Shown here: piece after piece, positions 37,646 through 46,450 of the stretch
How positions within the stretch are numbered: position 1 is the first letter of the stretch
Layout of the letters: every line of letters starts with the position of its first letter
DNA from: Massilia rhizosphaerae
GTDB lineage: Bacteria; Pseudomonadota; Gammaproteobacteria; Burkholderiales; Burkholderiaceae_D
DNA: 64,000 nucleotides
NCBI RefSeq assembly: GCF_016093545.1
Contig: NZ_JADKYX010000021.1
Location: 62,001 to 126,000 of the forward strand
Reading direction: 5' to 3'
Notes under the pieces: model-generated
The model's database searches: none
What the model saw: only the letters and a program-made list of their open reading frames with translations
Told to the model about the DNA's origin: nothing
Program-made: the position numbers and the translations under genes

Positions 37646-38597
37646 CTGATGCGTGGACTGTGGCGCCACGCAGCTGCCGGAACGCCCGCTCGAAGTCGTC
37701 CAGATGGCGCATGAACGGGGGCGGCGCGAGGGGACGCAGGCGTGCCAGCAACGCCTCGCCCTCGGCCACGCGCGCCGTCTCCAGGCACGCGCGCAGCAGG
37801 CTGAAGCCGGCTTGCGGACCGTGCTTGCCCGGTTCGTAGACGGGACCGACCAGCGTGACGACCAGGCCCGCGTGGCCGTGCCGGGCCAGGTCGGCGGCCA
37901 TCGTCATCAGCGCGCTGCCGTTCACCTCCGCCGCGGCCAGCACGGCCGTGTACTGCTCCCGCGCCGCGGGCAGGTCGCCCGTCTCGAGGTGGTGCCGGGC
38001 CAGCAGGAGCCGGGCGCGCCAGCTGTCCGGCAGGGCGCAGGCCGCCTGCAGCGCCTGCAAGAAGCCGGCCTCGCCCGAGCGCTCGCGGCAGACGGCAAGC
38101 CAGGCATTCAAGGCAAATTCGAAGTTCGGATCCAGCCGGACGGCGCGTTCCAGCAGGTCGGACGCCGCGGCAGCATCGCGCCGGTCGTGCATCACCTTGG
38201 CGAGGTTGGTCAGCAGCGCGGGCGTCTCGCCGACGGCCCGGATGCCGGCGCGCAGCACGGCCTCGGCCTCGTCCAGCCTTCCGCTTTCCAGCAGGACGAT
38301 GCCATGGGCGACGTGGGCGCGTTCCGGCAAACCGTCGATCTCGACGAGACGCGCCGCCGCCGTCATCAGCTCGCGCGCGAAGCCGTCGGACAGCGCAGAC
38401 ATGATCGTGCCGTACAGCGCGTCCGGCGTGTCCCAGTGCTGCTTGAGTTGCGGATGCAGGACCTTGTCGCGCCACTCCGCCCTCGGCATCATCACCTGCC
38501 GGCCGTGTTCGTCGTACGTCGCGATGGCGTCATGCGTCGCGAGGGCCGGGGCGGCCGGTCGGCGGGGGCGGAAAACGGCGAGCAGGCGTCGGAACAT
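37641..38597 (-). CDS. TPR-repeat protein
   Basis: A 318-residue, probably cytosolic protein. After a basic N-terminus (MFRRLLAVFRPRRP) and a region of about 70 residues, it is made of helix pairs with the tetratricopeptide pattern (for example GRLDEAEAVLRAGIRAVGE and RRDAAAASDLLERAVRLDPN). TPRs mediate protein contacts; no enzyme domain is visible. GGAG seven bases before 38597 fixes the start; the longer frame to 38714 lacks family features. Its stop codon TAG belongs to the REP element, so the last residues (HASA) may have been altered when the element arrived. Confidence 0.85.
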   Translation of the reverse strand: MFRRLLAVFRPRRPAAPALATHDAIATYDEHGRQVMMPRAEWRDKVLHPQLKQHWDTPDALYGTIMSALSDGFARELMTAAARLVEIDGLPERAHVAHGIVLLESGRLDEAEAVLRAGIRAVGETPALLTNLAKVMHDRRDAAAASDLLERAVRLDPNFEFALNAWLAVCRERSGEAGFLQALQAACALPDSWRARLLLARHHLETGDLPAAREQYTAVLAAAEVNGSALMTMAADLARHGHAGLVVTLVGPVYEPGKHGPQAGFSLLRACLETARVAEGEALLARLRPLAPPPFMRHLDDFERAFRQLRGATVHASA

Positions 38598-38810
38598 GGC
38601 GGTCTCCAGGTGGGCAATACAGCGCATTATCGAATTCATTTCCACTTGGAAATTGATCTTCCCCGGTGGCCAGATCGGGGTCCGATCTGGGTCAATACGC
38701 GGGCGCCGCAGCATAGCAGCAATAGTTGGCGTATGAACAGCATTATTGACAACGTGTAAAGCAAGTGACCGCCAAGGCCGGCCGTTTATTGCGCACGGAG
38801 CAACAAATAT

Positions 38811-38838
38811 TTGACTTGCCTCGAAAAAACGTTACACT
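38811..38838 (+). promoter_or_regulatory. Sigma-70 promoter of the small secreted protein gene
   Basis: TTGACT (38811-38816), 16-base spacer, TACACT (38833-38838), in a local AT-rich stretch 29 bases before the ATG at 38868. Confidence 0.6.
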
Positions 38839-38867
38839 TTGGCAAACTTTAGCTTGGGTGGTAATGA

Positions 38868-39233
38868 ATGAAGAAACATTTGACCTTGGTGGTGATCGTT
38901 GCCGCCACGATGTGGTCCGGCCTCAGCCGGGCCGAGGAGCCCAGCCTGTGCAAGTCGATGTGCGACGCCGACAAGCACGAGTGCCGCGCGCACGTGCGTT
39001 CGCTGGCCGACGAGCACGGTGCGCCCTTCTTGGAAATGAACGAGAAGAATCCGCTGGCGCAGGCCTCGCAGATGGAGGTGCCGACGCCGTCGACGCGCGC
39101 GCTCGAGAATGCGGGCACGCAATCGCGCCGGATAAGCCATGCCAGCCAATGCGACGACACCTACCTGCGCTGCACACGCGCCTGCGCGGCGCCGGCGGCG
39201 TCCAGCGTGGTCAAGCGGGCGTCCGGCCGTTGA
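38868..39233 (+). CDS. Small secreted cysteine-paired protein
   Basis: A 121-residue precursor with a clean signal peptide (MKKHLTLVVIVAATMWSGLSRAEE, cleavage about residue 22). The mature part has Cys spaced CxxxC...C near the start (CKSMCDADKHEC) and CDDTYLRCTRAC near the end, suggesting two disulphide-linked helices. A GGTGG-type ribosome-binding site and its own promoter support a real gene. Function unknown; no homologous family is recognised. Confidence 0.75.
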   Translation: MKKHLTLVVIVAATMWSGLSRAEEPSLCKSMCDADKHECRAHVRSLADEHGAPFLEMNEKNPLAQASQMEVPTPSTRALENAGTQSRRISHASQCDDTYLRCTRACAAPAASSVVKRASGR

Positions 39234-39288
39234 CGCCGCGCCCGGACGCAGTAGACTGGCGACACGGCGATCCCACGAGGAGGACACC

Positions 39289-39711
39289 ATGGCTGACTGG
39301 ATGGGCTGGCTGGTAACGGCCGGCGTGCTCGTGATCCTGGAGCTGTTCACCGGGACGTTTTATCTCTTGATGATCGCCATCGGCCTCGCGATCGGCGGCA
39401 TCGTCGCGCTGGCCGGCGCGTCGACTCCCGCGCAGGCGATCGCCGCGGCCGTCGTGGGCGTGGTCGCGACGGGCCTGCTGCACCGCTCGCGCTTCGGCCA
39501 TCCGGCGAAGGCGGACGCGCAGCGCGACCGCAACGTCAATCTCGACATCGGCCAGCGCGTGACCGTGCCGGCCTGGGAGCACGGCCGCGCGCGCGTGATG
39601 TACCGCGGCGCGCTGTGGGACGTCGAACTGACGCCGGGCGTCGCGCCGCATGCGGGCGAGTTCCGCATCGTCGAAGTGCACGGCAGCCGCCTCGTTGTGG
39701 CGAATCCATGA
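39289..39711 (+). CDS. NfeD-like membrane protein
   Basis: A 140-residue protein with two or three N-terminal helices (about 5-70; LVILELFTGTFYLLMIAIGLAIGG) and a C-terminal OB-fold domain (about 80-138; GQRVTVPAWEHGRARVMYRGALWDVEL), the layout of short NfeD proteins, which partner with SPFH/stomatin-type scaffolds in the membrane. GAGGAGG precedes the ATG. The SPFH gene lies one gene downstream. Confidence 0.9.
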   Translation: MADWMGWLVTAGVLVILELFTGTFYLLMIAIGLAIGGIVALAGASTPAQAIAAAVVGVVATGLLHRSRFGHPAKADAQRDRNVNLDIGQRVTVPAWEHGRARVMYRGALWDVELTPGVAPHAGEFRIVEVHGSRLVVANP

Positions 39712-40079
39712 AGACGGCGCACATCCTCGTCCTGCTGGTGGCGGTGACGCTCGTGGCCGGCGTCGTCGACGCCCACGACATGGCGCTGCACGTCCAGTCC
39801 AATGGCTGGGCGGTGCTGTCCACGCTGATGTTCAGCTTCCTGAGCTTCTGCTGGTATCGCCTCGACAGCGAGGCGCGCCAGTACCGGCGCACGCGCTGGC
39901 TCAGCATCGGCGTCGTCATGCTGGCGATCGTCGCCGTCCCGTACTACCTCGTGCGCAGCCGCCCGGCCGGCCAGAAGGGCCGCGCCCTGTTGCGGCTCGC
40001 CGGCTTTTGCGTGCTGCTGGCCGTCGCCGGCACGGCCGGCGGCCTCGTCTACGACTGGCTGGCACCGGCCGCCGCCTGA
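39708..40079 (+). CDS. Small membrane protein, paralogue of the protein at 41141
   Basis: A 123-residue protein with about four helices. Central features FCWYRLDSEARQYRRTRWLS and VPYYLVRSRPAGQKGRALL are shared with the protein encoded at 41141. The start overlaps the NfeD stop (ATGA), so it is translated with NfeD and sits between NfeD and the SPFH gene. Function unknown; the position suggests a membrane partner of the NfeD/SPFH complex. Confidence 0.85.
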   Translation: MKTAHILVLLVAVTLVAGVVDAHDMALHVQSNGWAVLSTLMFSFLSFCWYRLDSEARQYRRTRWLSIGVVMLAIVAVPYYLVRSRPAGQKGRALLRLAGFCVLLAVAGTAGGLVYDWLAPAAA

Positions 40080-40106
40080 TCCCGTCCATCCATCGAAAGG
40101 AAGACC

Positions 40107-41030
40107 ATGGCATTCTCGTTCGGAACCTTCGCGCTGGTGATCTTCATCATCGCCCTGGTATTCGTTTTCAAGACCATCAACGTCGTGCCGCAGCAGCATG
40201 CCTGGGTCGTCGAGCGGCTCGGCAAATACCACGCCACCCTGGCGCCGGGCCTGAACATCGTCGTGCCGTTCATCGACCGCATCGCGTACAAGCACATTCT
40301 CAAGGAGATCCCGCTCGACGTGCCGCCGCAGGTCTGCATCACCAAGGACAACACGCAGCTGCAGGTGGACGGCATCCTGTATTTCCAGGTGACGGACGCG
40401 ATGCGGGCGTCGTACGGCTCGTCCAACTACATCGCCGCCATCACCCAGCTGGCGCAGACGACGCTGCGCTCCGTGGTCGGCCGCATGGAGCTGGACAAGA
40501 CCTTCGAGGAGCGCGACCACATCAACACGACGGTCGTCAACGCGATCGACGAATCGGCGGCCAACTGGGGCGTCAAGGTGCTGCGCTACGAGATCAAGGA
40601 CCTCACGCCGCCGGCCGAGATCCTGCACGCGATGCAGCGCCAGATCACGGCCGAGCGCGAGAAGCGTGCGCTGATCGCCGCGTCCGAAGGCCGGCGCCAG
40701 GAAGCCATCAACATCGCGACCGGCGAGCGCGAGGCCGCCATCGCGCGCTCGGAAGGCGAGAAGCAGGCCGCCATCAACCGCGCCCAGGGCGAGGCGGCCG
40801 CGATCGTCGCGCTGGCCGACGCCAGCGCCAGCGCCTTGCGCCAGGTGGGCGACGCGATCCGCGCGCCGGGCGGCCTCGATGCCGTCAACCTGCGCGTGGC
40901 CGAGCACTACGTCGACGCATTCGGCAAGCTGGCCAAGACGAACAATTCGATCATCGTCCCGGCCGACATGGGGGACATGAGCGGCTTGATCGCGTCGGCG
41001 CTGGCGATCGTGAAGTCGCAGAAAACGTGA
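40107..41030 (+). CDS. SPFH-domain membrane scaffold (stomatin/paraslipin, QmcA-like)
   Basis: A 307-residue protein: one N-terminal helix (about 5-23), the SPFH/Band-7 domain (about 24-200; VVPQQHAWVVERLGKYHATLAPGLNIVVPF), then a coiled coil rich in Ala/Glu/Arg (about 195-260; EREAAIARSEGEKQAAINRAQGE, split here as EREAAIARSEGEK and QAAINRAQGE). These proteins form large ring assemblies in lipid microdomains with NfeD and proteases such as FtsH. A good ribosome-binding site lies before the ATG. Confidence 0.93.
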   Translation: MAFSFGTFALVIFIIALVFVFKTINVVPQQHAWVVERLGKYHATLAPGLNIVVPFIDRIAYKHILKEIPLDVPPQVCITKDNTQLQVDGILYFQVTDAMRASYGSSNYIAAITQLAQTTLRSVVGRMELDKTFEERDHINTTVVNAIDESAANWGVKVLRYEIKDLTPPAEILHAMQRQITAEREKRALIAASEGRRQEAINIATGEREAAIARSEGEKQAAINRAQGEAAAIVALADASASALRQVGDAIRAPGGLDAVNLRVAEHYVDAFGKLAKTNNSIIVPADMGDMSGLIASALAIVKSQKT

Positions 41031-41140
41031 ATGTGATGGTGATCAACGGCAACCCCAACGGGTTCCCTAAGCTGACCGGGAACGTCGAAGCGCGCTGACC
41101 GGGGCGGGGGCTCCCCCGCCGGCGGCGCATGGGAGCCGCG

Positions 41141-41491
41141 ATGAGTCACCAGCGTGTCGTGTTGTGGATCATGGTCCTGATGGCCGGCACGGGCCTGCTG
41201 GACGCCACCGGGGCCGACGCCGCCGCGCAGCTGCACCTCGTGGTGGGCGTCGTCGTCAGCTATCTGTGCTTTCTCTGGTATCGCGGCGACAGCGACGCGC
41301 GCGGCTTTCGCAGGCCGTTCTGGCTCAGCGTGGCCGTCGCGGCGTGCGCGGTGGCGACGATCCCTTACTACCTCGTGCGCAGCCGGCGCGACGGCGAGCG
41401 CGGGACGGCGTTGATGGCGTACGCCGCCTACCTCGCCGCGGCGGCATTCGCCGTGTGGGTGGGCATGGCCGTCCGCATCGGCCTGGCCTGA
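41141..41491 (+). CDS. Small membrane protein, paralogue of the protein at 39708
   Basis: A 116-residue protein with about four helices and the same motif pair as its paralogue: FLWYRGDSDARGFRRPFWLS and IPYYLVRSRRDGERGTAL. GGGAG five bases before 41141 sets the start; an ATG at 41129 lies before that site. The two paralogues flank the SPFH gene. Function unknown. Confidence 0.8.
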   Translation: MSHQRVVLWIMVLMAGTGLLDATGADAAAQLHLVVGVVVSYLCFLWYRGDSDARGFRRPFWLSVAVAACAVATIPYYLVRSRRDGERGTALMAYAAYLAAAAFAVWVGMAVRIGLA

Positions 41492-41590
41492 ACGCCCGGC
41501 ATGCATACGCACCGTTTAATTCTCTGTTAAGCCTGCATCCGGTCTAGCCGCGTATAACAGCGGCAGAACAACCACGAACAGGGTCCTGAG

Positions 41591-42277
41591 ATGAACAACT
41601 GGGTGCGCAACAACAAGGGTTTTCTGGCGTTTCTCGTCCTGTTCGGCGTGTTCCGCACGGCGGTGGCGGACTGGAATCCGATCCCCTCGGCGTCGATGCA
41701 CCCGAATCTTCTCGAAGGCGACGTCGTGTTCGTGAACCGCCTCGCATTCGATCTCAAGGTCCCGCTCACGAACGTCGTGCTGGCGCACCTGGGCGAACCG
41801 CGGCGCGGCGACATCGTCACGTTCCGCTCGCCGCGCGACAACACGCTGCTGATCAAGCGCGTGGCGGCGCTGCCGGGCGACGTCGTCGAGATGCGCAACG
41901 AGCGTCTCTTCATCAACGGCCACGGCGCCGACTACCGCGTCGTCGAACAATCGCTCGATTCCGTCGGCGGCGCCGCCACGCGCGCGCTGCAGCTGGCCGA
42001 ATCGTGGGACGGCAAGACCGCCGAGCCGCGCCACCACATCCAGATCATGCCGGACGTGCTGGCGCCGCGCACCTTCGGCCCCGTCACGGTGCCGCCGGGC
42101 GAATACCTGATGTTGGGCGACAACCGCGACAACAGCGCCGATTCGCGCGTGATCGGCCTCGTGCCGCGCAAGCTGCTCGTGGGCCGCGCCGAGCGCGTGC
42201 TCGTCTCCGCCGACTACCAGGGCAACTGGATGCCGCGCACGGAGCGCTTCGGCATGTCGCTGTACCGCCAGGACTGA
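41591..42277 (+). CDS. lepB: Signal peptidase I
   Basis: Cleaves signal peptides on the outer face of the inner membrane with a Ser/Lys dyad. The 228-residue protein has one N-terminal helix, the catalytic Ser in IPSASMHPNLLEGD, the catalytic Lys in LLIKRVAALPGD and the late box LMLGDNRDNSADSR. It is shorter than E. coli LepB (324), with a single anchor. A second lepB elsewhere in the genome is possible, so this may be an additional copy. Confidence 0.95.
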   Translation: MNNWVRNNKGFLAFLVLFGVFRTAVADWNPIPSASMHPNLLEGDVVFVNRLAFDLKVPLTNVVLAHLGEPRRGDIVTFRSPRDNTLLIKRVAALPGDVVEMRNERLFINGHGADYRVVEQSLDSVGGAATRALQLAESWDGKTAEPRHHIQIMPDVLAPRTFGPVTVPPGEYLMLGDNRDNSADSRVIGLVPRKLLVGRAERVLVSADYQGNWMPRTERFGMSLYRQD

Positions 42278-42451
42278 TCTTTCCTTCGCGTGCGCGCAGG
42301 CGGCACTGGCCGCGCCTGCGTGCCCTCGGTGTTCGCGGGCGCCGCCGCCGGAAAGCGCGGCGGCGCCGGACGACGCCTGTTTTTCCCGCTACAATTTCGT
42401 CCTTCGGACGCTCGCATGGTGCAGTGCCGATGTTCCATCCAAGGCATGCAT

Positions 42452-43648
42452 ATGCAAAGACTCCTGACCGTCATCCTGGCCTGCCTCGGCATGGTGGGCG
42501 CCCTGGCGATCGACACCTACCTGCCGGCCATTCCCGCCATCGGCCGCGCGTTCGACGTGGGGCCGGTCGCCGTGCAGCAGACGCTGTCGGTGTTCCTGTT
42601 CACGTTCGCGTTCATGATGCTGTTCTACGGGACGCTGTCCGATTCGTTCGGCCGCCGGCCCGTGATCATGGCCGCGCTGACGGTGTACACGCTGGCGTCC
42701 GCGGGTGCCGCGCTGGCGCCCACGTTCGGCGTGCTGCTGCTGTGCCGCGCGCTGCAGGGCATGGCGGCGGGCGCCGGCTCCGTCGTCGGCCAGGCGATCG
42801 TGCAGGACCGCTTCACGGGCGCCGACGCCCAGCGCATCATGTCGCACATCATGATGGTGTTCGGCCTCGCGCCCGCCATCGCGCCCGTGCTGGGCGGCTG
42901 GTTGTACGTGACGTTCGGCTGGCGCGCGCCGTTCGTCTTCCTCGCGCTGTTCGGCGCCGCGATGCTGCTGGCGACCTGGAAGCTGCTGCCGGAAAGCCTG
43001 CCGGTTGACAAGCGCCACGCGTTCCACGGCGTGGCCATCGCGCGCAACTATCTCAAGGTGCTGGGGCATCCGCAGTTCCTGCTGCTGTCGCTGTCCGTGG
43101 GCCTGTCGTTCGGCGGCCTGTCGCTGTACATCGGCTCGGCCGCGAACTTCGTGATGGAGATCCTGCACCTGCCGGAGACGGCGTTCGGCTGGATGTTCAT
43201 CCCCCTGATCAGCGGCATGGTGATCGGCTCCGCGTGGGGCGGCAAACGCGCCGCGCGCATTCCCGCCGCCCGCATGCGCGCGACCGGCTTCGCCATCATG
43301 TTGCTCGCCTGCGTGCTGAACGTGGGCTATACGGCGTACGCCGGCGCCGCCGTCGCCGTGCCCTGGGCCGTGCTGCCGCTGATGGTCTACACGTTCGGCC
43401 TGGCCCTGGCGATGCCCGCGATCCAGGTGAGCGCGCTCGCCCTGTTCCCGGACAACCGCGGCCTGGCGTCGTCGATGCTGTCGTTCATCCAGATGATGTC
43501 GTTCGCGCTCGTCTCCGGCCTCGTGGCGCCGCTGCTGTTCGGCAGCGCGTTCAAGCTCGCGTGCGGCGTGGCGGTCGGCCTCGCGGCCAGCTTTTGCGCG
43601 TGCCGGCTGGGCAATGCGATGGCGCGGGGCGGGGTGGCGGCGGCCTGA
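42452..43648 (+). CDS. Bcr/CflA-family multidrug efflux transporter
   Basis: A 398-residue, 12-helix major facilitator with helix 1 ending in IDTYLPAIPAIGRAF (typical of Bcr/CflA, DMYLPA) and the loop motif GTLSDSFGRRPVI. It is expected to export drugs such as bicyclomycin or chloramphenicol with protons. The ATG at 42452 is preceded by AAGG at a good distance; the frame reaching back to 42290 is not family-like. Confidence 0.92.
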   Translation: MQRLLTVILACLGMVGALAIDTYLPAIPAIGRAFDVGPVAVQQTLSVFLFTFAFMMLFYGTLSDSFGRRPVIMAALTVYTLASAGAALAPTFGVLLLCRALQGMAAGAGSVVGQAIVQDRFTGADAQRIMSHIMMVFGLAPAIAPVLGGWLYVTFGWRAPFVFLALFGAAMLLATWKLLPESLPVDKRHAFHGVAIARNYLKVLGHPQFLLLSLSVGLSFGGLSLYIGSAANFVMEILHLPETAFGWMFIPLISGMVIGSAWGGKRAARIPAARMRATGFAIMLLACVLNVGYTAYAGAAVAVPWAVLPLMVYTFGLALAMPAIQVSALALFPDNRGLASSMLSFIQMMSFALVSGLVAPLLFGSAFKLACGVAVGLAASFCACRLGNAMARGGVAAA

Positions 43649-43745
43649 CGCGCAACCGGCCGTCCGAACCTTGCCAAACTGTAATTCGCCAGATGACGTC
43701 CATGAACATAATAATGCTCTTTATTCAACTTTATGAAATGAGCAA

Positions 43746-44486
43746 ATGATGCGTCAAACGATTCCGGCGGGCCTGGTTGCGGCGTTCCTGCTGAGCGCCT
43801 GCGGTGGAGGAGGGAGTGGGGGCAACGCCCCGGTGCAGGCGGCCACGACGGTGACTTACCGATTCACGCCGCCGAAAGCGGGCGCGCATCTCGTCTATGC
43901 CGACCGGCTGGCCGACACCCTGAACAACACGTTGAACCGGGCGGCCGACGACGATGTCACGGCCGTCAATGCCGACGGCACATTCACCGTTCACGAAGAG
44001 GATCCATCGCACGACCGCCTCGTGTCCGGCGCGGTCGACCAGACCCTGTATCCGACCGACTTCCAGTATGACGCGGCCGGCCACGTAGCCGCGCAGACGA
44101 TCGACCGCGGCGCGACCGTTTCGCACTGCACGTACCAGGGCAGTGCGGGGGCGCCGGCAACGCTGGCCGTCGGCGCGGGCTGGAACACACAATACACCGA
44201 GACCTGCGACGGCGGCAACGGTGTGACGTACACGCAAAGCGGCACGTTGGCCGGCGTCGAGACGATCACGATCGCCGCGGGCACCTTCAGCGCCTACAAA
44301 TTCGTCTCGACGACGACCTGGACCTTCAACGGCATCACGCGCACGGAAAGCGCCACGCGTTGGCGCGACGCGTCCGGCGGCGACACGCGCACCCTCAAGA
44401 TGGTGCGGTCGATCGCCTACAGCGGCGGCACGCCGGCCGCAGGGGCGCCGCTGACGGCGTCGCGGGAATTGCAGAGTTATCGGTAA
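43746..44486 (+). CDS. Hypothetical lipoprotein
   Basis: A 246-residue precursor with a lipoprotein signal: hydrophobic core then the lipobox LSAC followed by GGGGSGG (Cys about residue 19). The rest is beta-rich and Thr-rich with two Cys (SHCTYQG and TETCDGGN), probably a disulphide-linked periplasmic or surface domain. I recognise no family. It converges with smpB. Confidence 0.75.
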   Translation: MMRQTIPAGLVAAFLLSACGGGGSGGNAPVQAATTVTYRFTPPKAGAHLVYADRLADTLNNTLNRAADDDVTAVNADGTFTVHEEDPSHDRLVSGAVDQTLYPTDFQYDAAGHVAAQTIDRGATVSHCTYQGSAGAPATLAVGAGWNTQYTETCDGGNGVTYTQSGTLAGVETITIAAGTFSAYKFVSTTTWTFNGITRTESATRWRDASGGDTRTLKMVRSIAYSGGTPAAGAPLTASRELQSYR

Positions 44487-44528
44487 AGTTTTCTGTCCAA
44501 CGGCGCGGTTGGACGCGGGCGAAGCAGG

Positions 44529-44978
44529 TCAGCGGCGATGCTGCTTCATCGCCTTCTCGACTTCGCGCTTGGCGTCGCGGTCCTTCTCGGTGTCGCGCTT
44601 GTCGTGCTGCTTCTTGCCCTTGACGAGACCGACTTCGCATTTCACGCGGCCGCCCTTGAAGTGCAGGTTGAGGGGGACCAGGGTGTAGCCGGAACGCTCG
44701 ACCTTGCCGACGAGCTTGTCGATCTCGGCCTTGTGCAGCAGCAGCTTGCGGGTGCGCAGCGCTTCCGGATGGCTCCAGGCGGAGGCGGTCGTGAGCGCGC
44801 TGATGTGGGCGCCGAACAGGAACAGCTCGCCATTGCGCACGACAACGTACGCTTCCTTGATCTGCACGCGGCCGTCGCGGATCGCCTTCACTTCCCACCC
44901 TTCCAGCGCGAGACCGGCCTCGTAGCGGTCCTCGATGAAGTAGTCGAAAAAGGCTTTTTTATTGTCAATAATACTCAT
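44529..44978 (-). CDS. smpB: SsrA-binding protein SmpB
   Basis: Binds tmRNA and brings it to stalled ribosomes for trans-translation. The 149-residue protein has the family landmarks: NKKAFFDYFIEDRYEAGLALEGWEVK, GRVQIKEAYV, and a basic C-terminal tail (KRDTEKDRDAKREVEKAMKQ) that enters the decoding centre. No tmRNA gene was seen in the window. It is divergent from ratA, a common pairing. Confidence 0.97.
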   Translation of the reverse strand: MSIIDNKKAFFDYFIEDRYEAGLALEGWEVKAIRDGRVQIKEAYVVVRNGELFLFGAHISALTTASAWSHPEALRTRKLLLHKAEIDKLVGKVERSGYTLVPLNLHFKGGRVKCEVGLVKGKKQHDKRDTEKDRDAKREVEKAMKQHRR

Positions 44979-45076
44979 GAAATCGCTAATTTCCGCGCGT
45001 CGGTTAAACTATCGTCGGGCGCGCATTCGGACACGATGGGCGCAACGTAACCAACATCATAACAAACGGTTGACCA

Positions 45077-45508
45077 ATGGCAGTAGTGCACAAATCAGTT
45101 TTCCTCGGGTACAGCGCCGAACAGATGTTCGATCTGGTCGCAAAAGTCGAGGACTATCCGAAATTTCTTCCCTGGTGCAGCGGCGTGAAAGTGCTCGAGC
45201 GCGGCGACGACAAGCTGGTGGCCTGCCTGCAGATCAACTTCCATGGCGTCAAGCAGAGCTTCACCACGTCCAACCACAACCAGCGTCCGAGCCAGATGAA
45301 GATGCACCTCGTCGACGGCCCCTTCAAGATGCTGGAAGCGACGTGGAGCTTCAAGGCGCTGCGCGCCGATGCCTGCAAGATCGAGTTCGACATGCAGTAC
45401 GAGTTCTCGAGCGTCATCCTCGAGCAGCTCGTCGGCCCCGTGTTCGGCATGATCGCCAACACGATGGTCGATTCGTTCTGCAAGCGCGCCGAGGTCATTT
45501 ATGGCTGA
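45077..45508 (+). CDS. ratA: RatA/COQ10-family START-like protein
   Basis: A 143-residue protein of the polyketide-cyclase/START fold: FLGYSAEQMFDLVAKVEDYPKFLPWCSGVKV, later GPFKMLEATWSFKAL. In E. coli the homologue (RatA/YfjG) was described as a translation inhibitor blocking 70S assembly; in eukaryotes the relative COQ10 binds ubiquinone. Which role applies here is open. It overlaps rnfH by eight bases, the usual smpB/ratA/rnfH arrangement. Confidence 0.9.
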   Translation: MAVVHKSVFLGYSAEQMFDLVAKVEDYPKFLPWCSGVKVLERGDDKLVACLQINFHGVKQSFTTSNHNQRPSQMKMHLVDGPFKMLEATWSFKALRADACKIEFDMQYEFSSVILEQLVGPVFGMIANTMVDSFCKRAEVIYG

Positions 45509-45800
45509 GCAGGCGGAATTGCAAGTGTTCGTGTCGTATGCCTTGCCGCAGCAGGAATTCGTCCGGCCGCTGCGCGTCGCGCCCGGCACGACGGTGGGCC
45601 AGGCCATCGAACGGAGCGGCGTGCTGACCGCCTTCCCGGACATCAATCTGGTGACGCAGCCCGTGGGCATCTACGCCAAGAAAAAGACGCTGGACACCGT
45701 CCTGCGCGAGGGCGACCGCGTCGAGATCTATCGCCCGCTCGTGGCCGACCCGAAGGATTCGCGGCGCAAGCGCGCGGCCAAGAAGCAGGCTGCGGCCTGA
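45501..45800 (+). CDS. rnfH: RnfH-family ubiquitin-like protein
   Basis: A 99-residue protein of the RnfH (beta-grasp) family: VSYALPQQEFVRPLRVAPG near the start and VGIYAKKKTLDTVLREGDRVEIYRPL, ending in a basic tail (SRRKRAAKKQ). It is linked by overlap to ratA and is often called the RatB antitoxin-like partner, but antitoxin function is not established. Confidence 0.92.
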   Translation: MAEQAELQVFVSYALPQQEFVRPLRVAPGTTVGQAIERSGVLTAFPDINLVTQPVGIYAKKKTLDTVLREGDRVEIYRPLVADPKDSRRKRAAKKQAAA

Positions 45801-45803
45801 GCC

Positions 45804-45823
45804 GGGCAGGGTGCCCGCCCTAC
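45804..45823. repeat. Half REP-like element
   Basis: GGGCAGGGTGCCCGCCCTAC resembles the right arm of the three full REP-like palindromes (one base missing, one changed). Its CTA is the complement of the TAG stop codon of the DUF4124 gene, the same relation as at copy 2. Confidence 0.6.
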
Positions 45824-46311
45824 CGGGATGGGCAGTTCGCCAGTACGCGCCGGGCTTGTTCCTGCCGGCGCGCCTTCTCTTCCTCCGTCACGACGATGCG
45901 CTCGCCCTTGTCGTCGAGGTCCGTCAGGCGCCGGCCCGTATTCAGGTACGCCTCGGTGCGGCGCGCCGCCGCGCATTGCTCGGCCATGTCCGCCTTGTGC
46001 CGGGCTTCCTCGGCCGCCTTGCGCTCGTCCGCCTCGCGCTGGGCGAGGCGCTTGCGGAACTCGGCGTCGCGGTCGGCCAGCGTCGGCGGTCTCGCCTTGT
46101 CGTCCGTCGGCGCGGGTGCGGGGACGTCCGGCGCGTACGGCGACGCCGGCTTCGGCGCCTTCAGAATGCGCGCGGCGGGCGTGCCGGGCGGCGGTGGGCG
46201 GTCCGAGAACACGCGCGTGCCTTTCTCGTCGATCCAGGAGTATTGGGCGTGGGCGAGGGGCGCGGCCAACAGGGCGAGGGCGCAGCTCAGGGGCAGCCAG
46301 CGTGGGGTCAT
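45820..46311 (-). CDS. DUF4124-domain periplasmic protein
   Basis: A 163-residue precursor: signal peptide (cleavage near AHAQ), then the DUF4124 motif YSWIDEKGTRVFSDRPPPP, then a charged helical region rich in Arg/Glu/Ala and two C-terminal Cys (EQCAAARR, VLANCPSR). Function unknown. GGAGG lies before the ATG at 46311; the frame to 46344 is longer but off the ribosome-binding site. Its stop codon is inside the half REP element. Confidence 0.88.
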   Translation of the reverse strand: MTPRWLPLSCALALLAAPLAHAQYSWIDEKGTRVFSDRPPPPGTPAARILKAPKPASPYAPDVPAPAPTDDKARPPTLADRDAEFRKRLAQREADERKAAEEARHKADMAEQCAAARRTEAYLNTGRRLTDLDDKGERIVVTEEEKARRQEQARRVLANCPSR

Positions 46312-46450
46312 CGTGTTTCCTCCGTAACTATCGGATTTCGCCATGATTCGGCGCGGCTGTCAACGGCATCGCGGCCGTGTGACGATGTGTGAACTTCCGG
46401 GCTGCTCATGTCTATATCATTGCCGGCATCGCCACTTTCCGGAGTCTGTC

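Noticed and set aside
41036..41098. A 20-residue frame (MVINGNPNGFPKLTGNVEAR) just after the SPFH gene
   Set aside because: Plausible-looking composition but no ribosome-binding site; too short to support without homologues or expression.
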